64,000 nucleotides of DNA from Halomonas binhaiensis (GTDB lineage: Bacteria > Pseudomonadota > Gammaproteobacteria > Pseudomonadales > Halomonadaceae): the NCBI RefSeq assembly GCF_008329985.2, contig NZ_CP038437.2:1922001-1986000 (forward strand). Direction: 5' to 3'. The notes under the pieces were generated by a model. The model saw nothing but the letters and a program-made list of their open reading frames with translations, made no database searches and was not told the DNA's origin. Of this stretch, positions 46,689-55,905 are shown in pieces. The position numbers were made by a program, and so were the translations under genes. Every line of letters begins with the position of its first letter. The stretch's first letter is position 1.

Positions 46689-46706
46689 TGTAAGGATTAT
46701 TTTACG
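46689..46706. promoter_or_regulatory. TyrR/PhhR-like box upstream of hpd, proximal
   Basis: TGTAAG-GATTAT-TTTACG matches the consensus at ten of twelve bases. The paired boxes end about 200 bases before the hpd ATG. The rest of this 246-base spacer showed nothing else. Confidence 0.65.
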
Positions 46707-46904
46707 CCTGGAGGGCAGAACAACTGGGGTTATCGAGGGTGTCAGAAAAACGATACGCCTGGGGCAGAAAAACAGTGGCTGAACAAGGCTGAGTAGGACG
46801 TTGGAGCGATTCCGGTACTGGCCGAGCCGCTCTAATCTGGGGGCATCCGAGGAGAGACTTCCTTTCTGACAACGACAATTCTGATAATCCCTGGAGGCAT
46901 CCCC

Positions 46905-47996
46905 ATGACCGCAGTCGCTCCCATCAACACGGCCAATCCTATCGGTACCGACGGTTTCGAGTTTGTTGAGTTCACGGCGCCTGATGCTGCTGGTATCGAG
47001 GCCCTGCGCGAACTGTTCGTGAAACTGGGTTTTACCGAGACTCGCCGTCACAAGAGCAAGAATGTCAGCCTGTTTCAGCAGGAAAACGTGAACTACGTGC
47101 TCAATGCCGAGCCTGACAGTCATGCTGCTGAATTTGCCAAGATCCATGGCCCCAGTGCCTGCGCCATGGCCTGGAAGGTCGCTGATGCCAACCAGGCGCT
47201 GGAATACGCCCTGGCCAATGGTGCCGTCCGCGTCGACAACCCGGTTGGGGCAGGAGAAGTCGGCATTCCTGCGGTGCGCGGCATTGGTGGTTCACTACTG
47301 TACTTCGTCGACAACAAGGTCGATGACCAGGGCCGCACCATCTATGACATCGATTTTGATCCGGTTCCCGGCACCAGTGCACAGGATAATAGTGTCGGCC
47401 TCGAGGTGCTGGATCACCTGACGCACAATGTCGAGCGTGGCCAGATGGATCCATGGGCGGATTTCTATACCCAGATTGCCAACTTCCGTGAGAACCGCTA
47501 TTTCGATATCGAAGGCAAGAAGACTGGCCTGCATTCCCGGGCCATGACGGCACCCTGTGGCAAGATGCATATCCCGATCAACGAGTCTGCGGACGACAAC
47601 TCCCAGATTGCTGAATTCATCCGCGAATACAAGGGTGAAGGCATCCAGCACCTGGCCATGGCGACCGATGACATCTACGCCACGGTACGCAAGTTGCGCG
47701 CCAATGGCATTGCCTTCATGTCCACGCCAGATACCTATTACGAAAAGATTGATGTGCGAGTGCCTGACCATGACGAGGATGTCGAGGCGCTGCGTGAGCT
47801 CAGCTTGCTGATCGATGGGGGCAAGGGCCAAGGGGTATTGCTGCAGATATTCACTGACACGGTGATTGGCCCGATCTTCTTCGAGATTATCCAGCGCAAG
47901 GGCAATGATGGCTTTGGAGAAGGTAATTTCCAGGCATTGTTCGAATCCATCGAGGAAGATCAGATCCGTCGTGGCGTGATCAAGGCGGATGACTGA
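46905..47996 (+). CDS. hpd: 4-hydroxyphenylpyruvate dioxygenase
   Basis: This iron enzyme converts 4-hydroxyphenylpyruvate to homogentisate, the step after tyrosine transamination. The iron ligands are His171 (LDHLTHN), His249 (GIQHLAMAT) and Glu327 (FFEIIQRKG). The 363 residues are the normal bacterial length. GGAGG lies 8 bases before the ATG. It receives the product of phhABC, and two PhhR-type boxes lie upstream. The homogentisate ring-cleavage genes (hmgA, fah, maiA) are not in the window. Confidence 0.96.
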   Translation: MTAVAPINTANPIGTDGFEFVEFTAPDAAGIEALRELFVKLGFTETRRHKSKNVSLFQQENVNYVLNAEPDSHAAEFAKIHGPSACAMAWKVADANQALEYALANGAVRVDNPVGAGEVGIPAVRGIGGSLLYFVDNKVDDQGRTIYDIDFDPVPGTSAQDNSVGLEVLDHLTHNVERGQMDPWADFYTQIANFRENRYFDIEGKKTGLHSRAMTAPCGKMHIPINESADDNSQIAEFIREYKGEGIQHLAMATDDIYATVRKLRANGIAFMSTPDTYYEKIDVRVPDHDEDVEALRELSLLIDGGKGQGVLLQIFTDTVIGPIFFEIIQRKGNDGFGEGNFQALFESIEEDQIRRGVIKADD

Positions 47997-48179
47997 TAGC
48001 GACCCTGCGCTAGCGTGATACGCCAGTGCCCAGGCCAGTGCCGCTCGAATCAGAACAATTTGTCACTGGCCTGCACAATGACAACAAATTCCGTCACAAT
48101 AGTGGTCGGGGACGGTATCCCTTGTTCCCAACCATGCCGATAGGCGGGTCATAACAAGCAGAGCGATGTCTGGTGATTC

Positions 48180-49646
48180 ATGACGACCAATGAACAACCC
48201 CGTACCCAATGGCTTGGCCGTTGGGGATTCGTGCTGGCTGCTACCGGTTCTGCGGTAGGGCTTGGCAATATCTGGAAATTTCCCTACATGACTGGTGAGT
48301 ACGGAGGAGGGGCCTTCGTACTGGTTTATCTCGCCTGTATCCTGTGCATCGGCATGCCGGTGATGATGGCTGAAATAGCGCTGGGGCGTCGCGGTCGCGG
48401 AAGTCCCATTGATGCCATTCGTCGTGTCACTACGGAATCTGGCCGTAGTTCAGCCTGGTCGCTTTTAGGCTGGATGGCCATGGCCTGTGGCTTCATGATC
48501 CTGTGCTTCTACGTCGTGGTCGCAGGTTGGGCGTTTTCCTATCTGTGGAAGATGCTTTCCGGGGGCTTGGCAGGTACCAGTGTCGATGACATGGCCGCCA
48601 TCTTCGGGGCCAACAATGCCAATCCCTTCAATCTTGGGGCATGGAGCACATTGGTCACGGTGGCCACCATGGTCATCGTCGGCAAGGGCGTGCAGGCAGG
48701 TATCGAAAGAAGTGTCAGCTGGATGATGCCTGGCATGGTGGTCATGCTGTTGATCATGATTGTCTATGGCATGTTTTCCGGCGGTTTTGGCGATGCGCTG
48801 CACTTCCTGTTTGCGTTCAATGCCTCGGACCTGTCCAGTGAAGGCACCCTGGCCGCAATGGGACATGCTTTCTTTACTCTGTCGTTGGCGTCAGGCGCAA
48901 TTCTGACCTACGGCAGCTATCTGCCACGCAATGCATCCATCGGTCGTACCACCTTGGCTGTGGCGGCGGCAGATACGGCGGTCGCGTTGATGGCGGGGCT
49001 GGCCATCTTCCCGGTGATCTTTGCCAATGGCATGGAGCCGGGTAGCGGTCCCGGCCTGATCTTCATGAGCCTGCCCTTGGCCTTCCAGGCCATGCCCTTT
49101 GGGACGCTGTTCGGCATCCTGTTCTTCATCATGCTGGCCATGGCGGCGCTGACATCGTCCATTTCCATGGTCGAGGCCACGGTGTCCTGGTTGACGGACA
49201 ACAAGGGAGTCAGCCGTCGGGCGGCTGCCTGGGGAACGGGTATCGTGTTGTGGATCATCAGCACGCTGGCCATGCTGTCGTTCAACCTGGGTGCGGACTG
49301 GACCGTGGCAGGCAAGAACTTCTTCGATTGGCTGGACTTCCTGACATCCCGTTTCATGATGCCATTGGGTGGCCTGGGCATGGTGCTGCTGGCTGGTTTC
49401 GTGCTGAAGAGCCAGGTCATGCGTGATGAGCTTGCGTTGTCACCTTTTGTCCATGGCCTGTGGCTGTTCATGGTTCGCTATGTCAGCCCGCTGGGGATCC
49501 TGGTGATCTTTGTCGATGCCCTGGGTTGGATCAGTCTTGATTTTAGCCTGCACTGGTATTGGCTGGCGCTGATCCTGATCGTCATTACCGTTATCGGTGA
49601 ACTGGCAAGTCCGCGTTTGTGGCGGCTGGCTGGCTCCAAGGCTTGA
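48180..49646 (+). CDS. Sodium-dependent transporter of the NSS (SNF) family
   Basis: The 488-residue membrane protein starts with the NSS signature GRWGFVLAATGSAVGLGNIW, whose residues bind sodium and substrate. GGGAFVLVYLACILCIGMPVM follows. The remaining sequence has about 10 more helices. Bacterial members carry amino acids such as leucine, tryptophan or tyrosine, and substrate cannot be told from the sequence. The place just after hpd makes an aromatic amino acid a reasonable guess. There is no PhhR box in its 183-base upstream spacer. Confidence 0.92.
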   Translation: MTTNEQPRTQWLGRWGFVLAATGSAVGLGNIWKFPYMTGEYGGGAFVLVYLACILCIGMPVMMAEIALGRRGRGSPIDAIRRVTTESGRSSAWSLLGWMAMACGFMILCFYVVVAGWAFSYLWKMLSGGLAGTSVDDMAAIFGANNANPFNLGAWSTLVTVATMVIVGKGVQAGIERSVSWMMPGMVVMLLIMIVYGMFSGGFGDALHFLFAFNASDLSSEGTLAAMGHAFFTLSLASGAILTYGSYLPRNASIGRTTLAVAAADTAVALMAGLAIFPVIFANGMEPGSGPGLIFMSLPLAFQAMPFGTLFGILFFIMLAMAALTSSISMVEATVSWLTDNKGVSRRAAAWGTGIVLWIISTLAMLSFNLGADWTVAGKNFFDWLDFLTSRFMMPLGGLGMVLLAGFVLKSQVMRDELALSPFVHGLWLFMVRYVSPLGILVIFVDALGWISLDFSLHWYWLALILIVITVIGELASPRLWRLAGSKA

Positions 49647-49717
49647 TGTCAGTCTGAAGTGAATTGCCTGGTTGTGAGATGCCCGGCCATGCATGAATAA
49701 AGCTTCTGCTGACCGTT

Positions 49718-49747
49718 AAATGCCGTGCCTTCGGGCACGGCATTTTT
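49718..49747 (+). terminator. Terminator after the NSS transporter
   Basis: A perfect 12-bp stem (49718-49729 with 49734-49745) with a TTCG tetraloop, followed by T's. Confidence 0.95.
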
Positions 49748-49888
49748 GTTGGCGAGATCCCGTCTCTGGAGAGGTCACTATTCGATGGGGAGGTTAAATG
49801 AGGAATAAGGATTCTAAGGTTTAATTCCTATGTGGCATAATTGGTAGTCTCATGCCATGCCTCATGCCCGCGTTTCCGGAGTTGTTTC

Positions 49889-50743
49889 ATGATCACATCC
49901 CAGGCTTCCTCTCAAGTGCCGATGCCGCCTGCCAGTTCTTTTCCTCAGGGGCATGTCTGTCTGGTCGGGGCTGGCCCTGGAGACCCCGAACTGCTGACGC
50001 TGAAAGCCTGGAGGCGCTTGGCTCAAGCGGAAGTGGTGCTGCATGACCGCCTGGTCAGTGAAGAGATTCTGGCGTTGGTGTCGGATACGGCTCGCTGTCT
50101 CTATGTGGGCAAGGAGCGCTCGCATCACAGTGTGCCGCAGGATGGTATCAATCAGGCCCTGGTAGAGTGGGCCAGGCAGGGCAAGCGAGTGGTGCGCCTG
50201 AAGGGCGGGGATCCTTTTGTCTTCGGTCGTGGTGGGGAAGAGCTGGAAGCGCTGGTGGCAGCGGGAATTCCCGTGGAAGTGGTTCCAGGTATCACGGCGG
50301 CTGTTGGCTGCGGTGCCTATGCTGGTATTCCTCTGACGCACCGGGAGCATGCCCAGTCGGTGCGCTTCATTACCGGCCACCTCAAGGAAGGCAACTGCGA
50401 TCTGGATTGGCCGACGCTGGCAAGTCCTGGCCAGACATTGGTTTTTTATATGGGGCTGGGCAGCCTGGCCATCATCAGTGAAGAACTGCGTCGCCATGGG
50501 CTGGCTGGCAGCACTCCTGTGGCATTGATCGAGCAAGGCACCACTCGGCGTCAGCACGTGCATGTTTCCACTTTATCTAATTTGCCCGAGCTCCAGGGAC
50601 AGGATAATATTCGACCGCCCACATTAATCATCGTTGGCAGTGTTGTTTCGCTGCATAAAAAGTTGGCCTGGTTTGATCATGAGCAAGCTGGAAGCCGTGG
50701 GTGGGTGCACGGCAAGCATCCTTCGCCGTCCGAGCGCTCCTGA
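49889..50743 (+). CDS. cobA: Uroporphyrinogen-III C-methyltransferase
   Basis: This SAM-dependent enzyme methylates uroporphyrinogen III twice to precorrin-2, on the way to siroheme or cobalamin. Motifs are [36 protein letters not shown] and [19 protein letters not shown]. The start at 49889 has GGAG 7 bases upstream and gives 284 residues; the frame opens at 49841. It lacks the CysG oxidase/chelatase half. No nitrite or sulfite reductase gene is adjacent, so the siroheme client is unknown. Confidence 0.93.
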   Translation: MITSQASSQVPMPPASSFPQGHVCLVGAGPGDPELLTLKAWRRLAQAEVVLHDRLVSEEILALVSDTARCLYVGKERSHHSVPQDGINQALVEWARQGKRVVRLKGGDPFVFGRGGEELEALVAAGIPVEVVPGITAAVGCGAYAGIPLTHREHAQSVRFITGHLKEGNCDLDWPTLASPGQTLVFYMGLGSLAIISEELRRHGLAGSTPVALIEQGTTRRQHVHVSTLSNLPELQGQDNIRPPTLIIVGSVVSLHKKLAWFDHEQAGSRGWVHGKHPSPSERS

Positions 50744-50981
50744 TCCCGGCACCTTTGGAAGAACTGACTATACTGGCTGTGTTCGAGGCTGGTTTGCTGG
50801 CCCGTACATTTGCACATGAGAGCTAGGTGGCTGTTGCCTGCGTGGTCTATTGGCAACAGCACTCTGCTGTCAGCTTCTAGGTTGAAATCTTTTAAAGATG
50901 GACAGCTTTCTAGGCTGAAAGCGAGAGGAGTCAGTAGTTCTTCCTCGGATGTATCCCCATTGGGGCTTCATGAGGCTAAGG

Positions 50982-51398
50982 ATGAGAAATGTCATCAGGT
51001 TGATGCGATCGGTACGCCCGACGCTAAGCGCTATGATCATGACCGCGGCACTTGCCGCTAGCGTTTTCCCTTCCGCCGCGATGGCGCACGGGGCCGACGA
51101 CCAGGACGTAATTCAGCAGGGAACAGCTTCTTACTACGCAGACAGGTTCCAGGGGCGACGCACTGCCAGTGGTCAGCCATTCGACCAGCGGCAACTCACC
51201 GCTGCACATCGCTCTCTGCCATTCGGGACCAAAGTGTTGGTCACCCGAGCAGATACCGGGCAGTCGGTGGAAGTGACGATCAATGATCGTGGCCCGTTCG
51301 TGAAAGGCCGAGTGATCGATCTGTCGAAGAGTGCGGCAGATGAACTGGGAATGCTCTATCGTGGTACCGCGCCGGTGCGCCTGACATATCTGCCCTGA
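50982..51398 (+). CDS. RlpA-like septal double-psi beta-barrel protein
   Basis: The 138-residue protein starts with a signal peptide ending near PSAAMA. A double-psi beta barrel follows: GTASYYADRFQGRRTASGQPF, LPFGTKVLV, VTINDRGPFVKGRVIDLS. RlpA proteins of this kind act on denuded peptidoglycan. This one is short, has no SPOR domain and no clear lipobox. The start at 50982 has GAGG 6 bases upstream; the ATGs at 50970 and 50949 are alternatives. The spacer before it (50744-50981) shows no convincing small gene. Confidence 0.85.
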   Translation: MRNVIRLMRSVRPTLSAMIMTAALAASVFPSAAMAHGADDQDVIQQGTASYYADRFQGRRTASGQPFDQRQLTAAHRSLPFGTKVLVTRADTGQSVEVTINDRGPFVKGRVIDLSKSAADELGMLYRGTAPVRLTYLP

Positions 51399-51540
51399 AA
51401 TCGCTCGTCGAAGAGCAGGGACTACAGTAGTCAGACCCACCGGTACGATGAAGGAGGCGTACCACCCGCACATCACTTGGCAGAAGCCAGGGGATGGGCA
51501 TGTGGAAATGCACTTCTCGAAATGTCTGTCGTGGTTATAT

Positions 51541-51579
51541 CAATCCCCCAGGGCTTTACGGCCTTGGGGGATTGTTTTT
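51541..51579. terminator. Two-way terminator between the RlpA-like gene and the solute-binding gene
   Basis: A 14-bp stem with one wobble (51541-51554 with 51561-51574) is followed by five T's. It lies between convergent genes. Confidence 0.9.
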
Positions 51580-51609
51580 GGATGCATGGAAGGCCTTATG
51601 GTGAAGGCT

Positions 51610-52692
51610 TTATGGGAATAGCGTCTGCGGCCCACTGAATTCGCGTTGCCATCGGCTCAGTAATGCGCGGCGCTTGAGATCGTCCAAGGTGGTCAGAAGC
51701 CCGGGGCCAAGCGGAGTTGGCCTGAGCCCCTCTGGTCTCAGGCGGTACAGTGCATTGGCGGTACCAGGTCCATCAAGCTCAGGATGCAGAGCGCCGAGAT
51801 GCCCTTCCTTGGCCAATATGTCCTGACCATTGACGCTCAGCAGGTAGTCGAGGAAGTGTTTGGCGTTGATGGAGTGAGGTGCCTGACGAGGCACAAATGC
51901 CAAGCGCTGAATCACCAGGGCATAGTCGTTGGGTATTCGCCATTCCAGGTCGGGATCGGCGTCGATGTCCTGGCGAACATAACTGCCAAGCAAGTTGTAG
52001 CCGATCAGATAGCGGCCATCCTTGAGGCCTTCCATCATGGCTCCCGTTGTGTTGACCAGCGCCGCGTCGGCATGCCCGAGTGCTGCGATCAGATCCCAGT
52101 ATTGAGGGGAGAGGCGAGACTCTTCAATGGCATAGGTGTAACCCGCCCCGCTGGCAACAGGGTCGTAGGTAACGACCTTCCCGCGTAGTTCATCTCCATG
52201 ATGGCGCAGAAGATCAAGCAGATCGGCATGGCTATCAACGGGCCCATAGCGCTTGATGATGGCGCGGTTGACGACCATGATCACGGGCTCAAAGGTGAAG
52301 GCAAACAGTTCCTGGCGCCATTTGGCTTCTGCCGGCCAGCGCCGAGTGACAGGCGTATCCACCGCCTGGGCATAGCCATCGTTGGCCAGGCGATACTGCC
52401 AGGGCATGGCAGAAGAGATCATCAGGTCCGCTTCGTCGGGGGCCGCAAGAAAGCGCTCATCCAACTCCAGCGTGGCGAAGTTGCGATAGGTGATATCGTA
52501 TTGGGGATTGCGCTGGTGGAAGTCTTCCAGCAAAGGTCTGACATAGGGCAGGTCCAGAGCGGCGTGAATCACCAGAGGAGCAACTGGCTCGCGTTCTGCC
52601 GGCAGGTGCAATTGCTCGAAAGCACTGGCTGTGAATGGCCAAGCCAGAGCAGTGATGATAGTAGCCATAAGGAACAACGAACGCAGCCTCAT
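51610..52692 (-). CDS. Lone periplasmic solute-binding protein of the iron-binding-like type
   Basis: The 360-residue protein has a signal peptide (MRLRSLFLMATIITALAWPF, cleaved near ASA) and a type-2 periplasmic-binding fold (LVIHAALDLPYVRPLLEDFH; VVTYDPVASGAGYTYAIEES). It resembles ABC substrate-binding proteins of the ferric/thiamine group. There is no permease or ATPase gene beside it. Its start overlaps the end of the sensor kinase by 4 bases. That suggests a ligand-presenting partner for the kinase rather than a transport component; the ligand is not known. Confidence 0.85.
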   Translation of the reverse strand: MRLRSLFLMATIITALAWPFTASAFEQLHLPAEREPVAPLVIHAALDLPYVRPLLEDFHQRNPQYDITYRNFATLELDERFLAAPDEADLMISSAMPWQYRLANDGYAQAVDTPVTRRWPAEAKWRQELFAFTFEPVIMVVNRAIIKRYGPVDSHADLLDLLRHHGDELRGKVVTYDPVASGAGYTYAIEESRLSPQYWDLIAALGHADAALVNTTGAMMEGLKDGRYLIGYNLLGSYVRQDIDADPDLEWRIPNDYALVIQRLAFVPRQAPHSINAKHFLDYLLSVNGQDILAKEGHLGALHPELDGPGTANALYRLRPEGLRPTPLGPGLLTTLDDLKRRALLSRWQREFSGPQTLFP

Positions 52693-54131
52693 GATGTCCT
52701 CCTTGTGCCAGTGGACGGAGAGAAGTGCAGCTCCACCGACAACCCCGGAGGCTGAGCATCGCTGGCATCTTCCAGGACAAGCTGCGCACCGAGGCTTCTG
52801 GCAATGCCATCGACAATGGCCAGCCCGAGCCCCGAACCATCAACAGAGGGGAGGGAGGGGCCCTCAGCGGTTTTGGGACAAGAGCCCTCAGACAATACAC
52901 TCCCTCGATGGAAAGGCCTCAACATCAATAAACGTTGTTCAGCCGGTATACCGGGGCCATCGTCTTTCACCCACAGCGTCGGTGGGCTGGCATTTACCCC
53001 TACGGTGACCTGCTGCGCACCATACCGGCATGCATTATCGATCAGGTTGGCCAGGACCTCGGCCAATTGCCAATCCTGCGCATCCACCATTACCGGGGTG
53101 TCCGGTGCCTCGAGCCCCAGGTCCACACCCTGACGCTGGCAACTTGGCCAGTGTTCCTTGACGGCCTCCCTGGCCACGTCGGTGAGATCGGTAGATACCA
53201 GTTCGGGTTGGTACTCCGGGTTGCCCAGGCGAGTCAGGGACAAGAGTTGCACCGCAAGTCGCGAGGCCTTCTGACTAGTGTCCTGCATGGCGAGCAAGGC
53301 CTCCCGCCAGGCTTCGGGATTATTCTGGCGCAGGGCCAGTTCGGCCCGAGCAGACAGCCCGGCCATGGGCGTTCGTAGCTGATGAGAGGCATCACCGATG
53401 AAGCGCTCCTGATTAGCCTTCACTCGGCGCATGCGGGCCAGCAGTTCGTTGAGTGTGTCACGCAGTTCGGCCAGTTCTCGCGGTAGGCTGAGTTCCAGCG
53501 GAGTGAGGGTGCGCGGGTCTCTGGCTCGAATGTGGCGGCGCAGTCGGGTCAGAGGGGCAAGTGCCAGGCGAATGGCTACCAGCAGCGCAACGATGGACAG
53601 GGCGGCGAGTGCCAGCAGGTAGGCCAGGCTCTGGCGAAACAGCTTCCAGGTCAAGGCGTCGCGTCCCTCGCGAGTGTGGGCGACACGAACCTCGTAGGCT
53701 TCGCGTACACTCCAGTTCTCCAGGCGCGCCTTGCGTACCCCCAGGCGCAGGGGCATGCCGTTCCATTCGATGTTGCGAAAGGCCAGGGGAGCATCTCCTG
53801 TGCCTGTCGTGCGTGCAATGCCGGGAAGATCTGCATTTCCGGTGACGACTTTCCCCTGAGCGTCCACCAGAGAATAAAATACTCGCTCATCATGTTGGGT
53901 GGCGAGCATTTCCAGAGCCGCAGGAGGCAGATCAAGCCATAAACGATTTTCCTGCCATTGCGTCTGTTCGGCGATAGCCAGGGTGGAGGCTTCCAGCAGT
54001 CGATCGAAGGCTCGGTCCGCCGTGCGATGAGCATCCAGCCAGGCTTGCCACAGCACTAAGGCACCCACCACCGCCATGGGTAGCAGCAGCCAGGTGAGCA
54101 AGCGCCGGTTAAGAGAGTCGGAGCCGAACAT
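52689..54131 (-). CDS. tctE: Sensor histidine kinase of the TctE type
   Basis: The 480-residue kinase has two membrane helices (about 13-30 and 167-190) around a periplasmic sensor domain. A HAMP region (RLRRHIRARDP) and a HisKA helix with FIGDASHQLRTPMAGL follow. The ATPase domain has LIDNACRYGA, VKDDGPGIPAEQR and GSGLGLAIVDGIA. In related systems TctE senses tricarboxylates and phosphorylates TctD. It sits 32 bases downstream of the regulator gene and overlaps the solute-binding gene. Divergent tctCBA genes lie nearby. Confidence 0.9.
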   Translation of the reverse strand: MFGSDSLNRRLLTWLLLPMAVVGALVLWQAWLDAHRTADRAFDRLLEASTLAIAEQTQWQENRLWLDLPPAALEMLATQHDERVFYSLVDAQGKVVTGNADLPGIARTTGTGDAPLAFRNIEWNGMPLRLGVRKARLENWSVREAYEVRVAHTREGRDALTWKLFRQSLAYLLALAALSIVALLVAIRLALAPLTRLRRHIRARDPRTLTPLELSLPRELAELRDTLNELLARMRRVKANQERFIGDASHQLRTPMAGLSARAELALRQNNPEAWREALLAMQDTSQKASRLAVQLLSLTRLGNPEYQPELVSTDLTDVAREAVKEHWPSCQRQGVDLGLEAPDTPVMVDAQDWQLAEVLANLIDNACRYGAQQVTVGVNASPPTLWVKDDGPGIPAEQRLLMLRPFHRGSVLSEGSCPKTAEGPSLPSVDGSGLGLAIVDGIARSLGAQLVLEDASDAQPPGLSVELHFSPSTGTRRTS

Positions 54132-54163
54132 GAGCTTTCAAGTGTTCATTAGGTTTCAAATGT

Positions 54164-54826
54164 TCACGAAGTTTCAAGTACATAGCCCAGTCCTCTTACG
54201 GTTCGCAGGCTGATGTCATGCCCGGCAAGGCGCTTGCGCAGGCGGTGGATATACACCTCGATGGCATTGTCACCAACGGCATCATCATCGCCAAAGGCCT
54301 GCTCCACGAGTGTGGCCTTGTCTACCGGCTGGCCAGCATGGCGCATCAAGTAAGCGAGCAGGCGCTGTTCCCGGGGAGGAAGGGCGAGGGGCTCTGCATT
54401 CAGCGTGAAGCGTTGGGCCAGGCTATCGAACCCCAGGCTGCCAATGTTGAGCTGGGTCGTGGAGCCGCTGCGACGCAGCAGGGCTCGAATACGTGCCTCC
54501 AGTTCCTCTAGAGAGAACGGTTTGGCCAGATAATCGTCAGCCCCCAGGTCCAGTCCTTTGACTCGGTCTTCGATGGCCGCCCGGGCAGTCAAGATCAGGA
54601 CGGGGGTATCGCGATCATGCTGACGCAGGACTTCCAGCACCTCTAGCCCTGTGCGGCCAGGCAGGTTGAGATCCAGAAGTATCAGTTGGAAGTGGTGGCC
54701 ATTCTGCAGGGTGGCATAGGCCGCATCGCCATCACCCAGGTACTGCACCTGATGCCCACTATCTATGAGTGCGTCGCGCAAAGTGGATGCGAGTAGCGCA
54801 TCGTCTTCCACCAGCAGAAGGTTCAT
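54164..54826 (-). CDS. tctD: OmpR-family response regulator of the TctD type
   Basis: The 220-residue protein has a receiver domain (LLVEDDALLASTLRDALIDS; the phosphorylated aspartate is in LILLDLNLPGRTGLEVL). A winged-helix DNA-binding domain ends with TVRGLGYVLET. It should be the partner of the adjacent kinase and control tctCBA. Its start overlaps the end of the IclR gene by 4 bases. Confidence 0.92.
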   Translation of the reverse strand: MNLLLVEDDALLASTLRDALIDSGHQVQYLGDGDAAYATLQNGHHFQLILLDLNLPGRTGLEVLEVLRQHDRDTPVLILTARAAIEDRVKGLDLGADDYLAKPFSLEELEARIRALLRRSGSTTQLNIGSLGFDSLAQRFTLNAEPLALPPREQRLLAYLMRHAGQPVDKATLVEQAFGDDDAVGDNAIEVYIHRLRKRLAGHDISLRTVRGLGYVLETS

Positions 54827-55422
54827 GGCGCCTCTCCTTCCAGCCTTGCCGCCATTATCTCCAGGTGCTCTGCGAGCTGTTCGGCATCAAGACGTCCCGA
54901 AGGGCCCGACAAGGCCAGCCACAGCCGCGAATGGTGCGCTGAATGACTGGCCAATGCCAAGGGGCGGCAGATCATCAAGCCTCCATTCAATTGCTGGGCG
55001 GGAGAGGCATCGTCATTGAGTGGCCAGTGGCTGCCCGTGACAAGGTCGTGCCGCAGGCTGGTGTCGGGAAGGGCAGCCAGTTTGCACGAGACGGTATCTC
55101 CGACGACCTCCAACAGGCTGGCGGTTTCGCCGCATTGCCGGGCCAGGGCGGTCAGCACTGGCTGTACCCGGACCGCCAGGTCGCGACTGGGAGGGTGGCG
55201 CTGTGCCAAGCGCACCGGTGCGCTACCCAGCATCCAGCGACCGTCTTCGCCACGTTCGGTGTAATGGAAGCGTTCCAGGGAGGCCAGCAGACGCAACAGG
55301 GTACTTTTGTAATACCCCGTGGCCTGGGCCAATTCTGCCAGACTAAAACTTTCCTGTGCCGAGTCGAAAACATCAAGCACGGTGAGGGCGCGTTCGACGG
55401 CCTCTACGCGATCCTGTGCCAT
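54823..55422 (-). CDS. Short IclR-family transcriptional regulator
   Basis: The 199-residue protein has an N-terminal IclR winged helix (AVERALTVLDVFDSAQESFS; LAQATGYYKSTLLRLLASLE). Its effector-binding domain is shorter than usual for the family (about 250 residues). It opens the operon iclR-tctD-tctE-binding protein and diverges from tctC. A repressor in the same operon as a two-component activator gives the tct locus two possible inputs. Confidence 0.87.
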   Translation of the reverse strand: MAQDRVEAVERALTVLDVFDSAQESFSLAELAQATGYYKSTLLRLLASLERFHYTERGEDGRWMLGSAPVRLAQRHPPSRDLAVRVQPVLTALARQCGETASLLEVVGDTVSCKLAALPDTSLRHDLVTGSHWPLNDDASPAQQLNGGLMICRPLALASHSAHHSRLWLALSGPSGRLDAEQLAEHLEIMAARLEGEAP

Positions 55423-55475
55423 AGCCGTTTATCTCTGTGGTGCAAGTCATCCAAGCATGGGCTGCTTGGTCAAAG

Positions 55476-55513
55476 GGCTAAATCAAAATCCAAAGGCTGA
55501 ATCAAGACCCAAA
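55476..55513 (+). repeat. 19-bp tandem duplication
   Basis: GGCTAAATCAAAATCCAAA is followed directly by GGCTGAATCAAGACCCAAA, three differences in nineteen, then a partial third unit. Confidence 0.85.
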
Positions 55514-55645
55514 GACTAAGGTAAAGCCTAGGGCTCGCTGAAAGCAGACGGCTCTCATGAACCAAGTAACGCCATTCGGGTTGCATGAGGCGTTTGGTCC
55601 GGACTGTTCGTGCGAGCTGCTTCGGCACACATCGTAGCCTTCTGT

Positions 55646-55685
55646 ACAGGTGCTGCTCGACAGGTGTTGCCGACAGGTGCTACTA
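55646..55685 (+). repeat. 13-14-bp tandem repeat, three copies
   Basis: Units beginning ACAGGTG start at 55646, 55660 and 55673. Their ends vary. Confidence 0.75.
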
Positions 55686-55773
55686 GCATTCAACTTTGGT
55701 CGGAATTGTGCATTAACGCGTTGACCCGACCCAGGGTCGCCATTAGCTTTCCACTCTAAGGAACGATGTTCTG

Positions 55774-55791
55774 CCTTACAGAATTGTAAGG
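55774..55791. promoter_or_regulatory. 18-bp palindrome upstream of tctC
   Basis: CCTTACA-GAAT-TGTAAGG is a perfect 7-base inverted repeat about 115 bases before the tctC ATG. It is a candidate binding site for the divergently encoded TctD or IclR-type regulator. It is not a TyrR box, because the half-sites point the other way. Confidence 0.55.
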
Positions 55792-55905
55792 AAAGTGTCA
55801 GGTTCCAGCAAGCCTTAACTTATTTTGCTCCGTTTAAACCTGAAGATGTCACGTCATATGAGTTCTGACCGTGATACGACGCCAACTATAAAAGGGGATA
55901 TCTCC

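Larger units (their letters stand above)
55423..55905. other. Divergent spacer between the IclR gene and tctC
   Basis: This 483-base gap holds two short tandem repeats and an 18-base palindrome (listed separately). A third TAAGG half-site at about 55757 lies near the palindrome. I saw no gene in the gap. Confidence 0.6.

Noticed and set aside
55774..55791. TyrR box upstream of tctC
   Set aside because: The half-sites are in the opposite orientation (CCTTACA..TGTAAGG) to TGTAAA..TTTACA.
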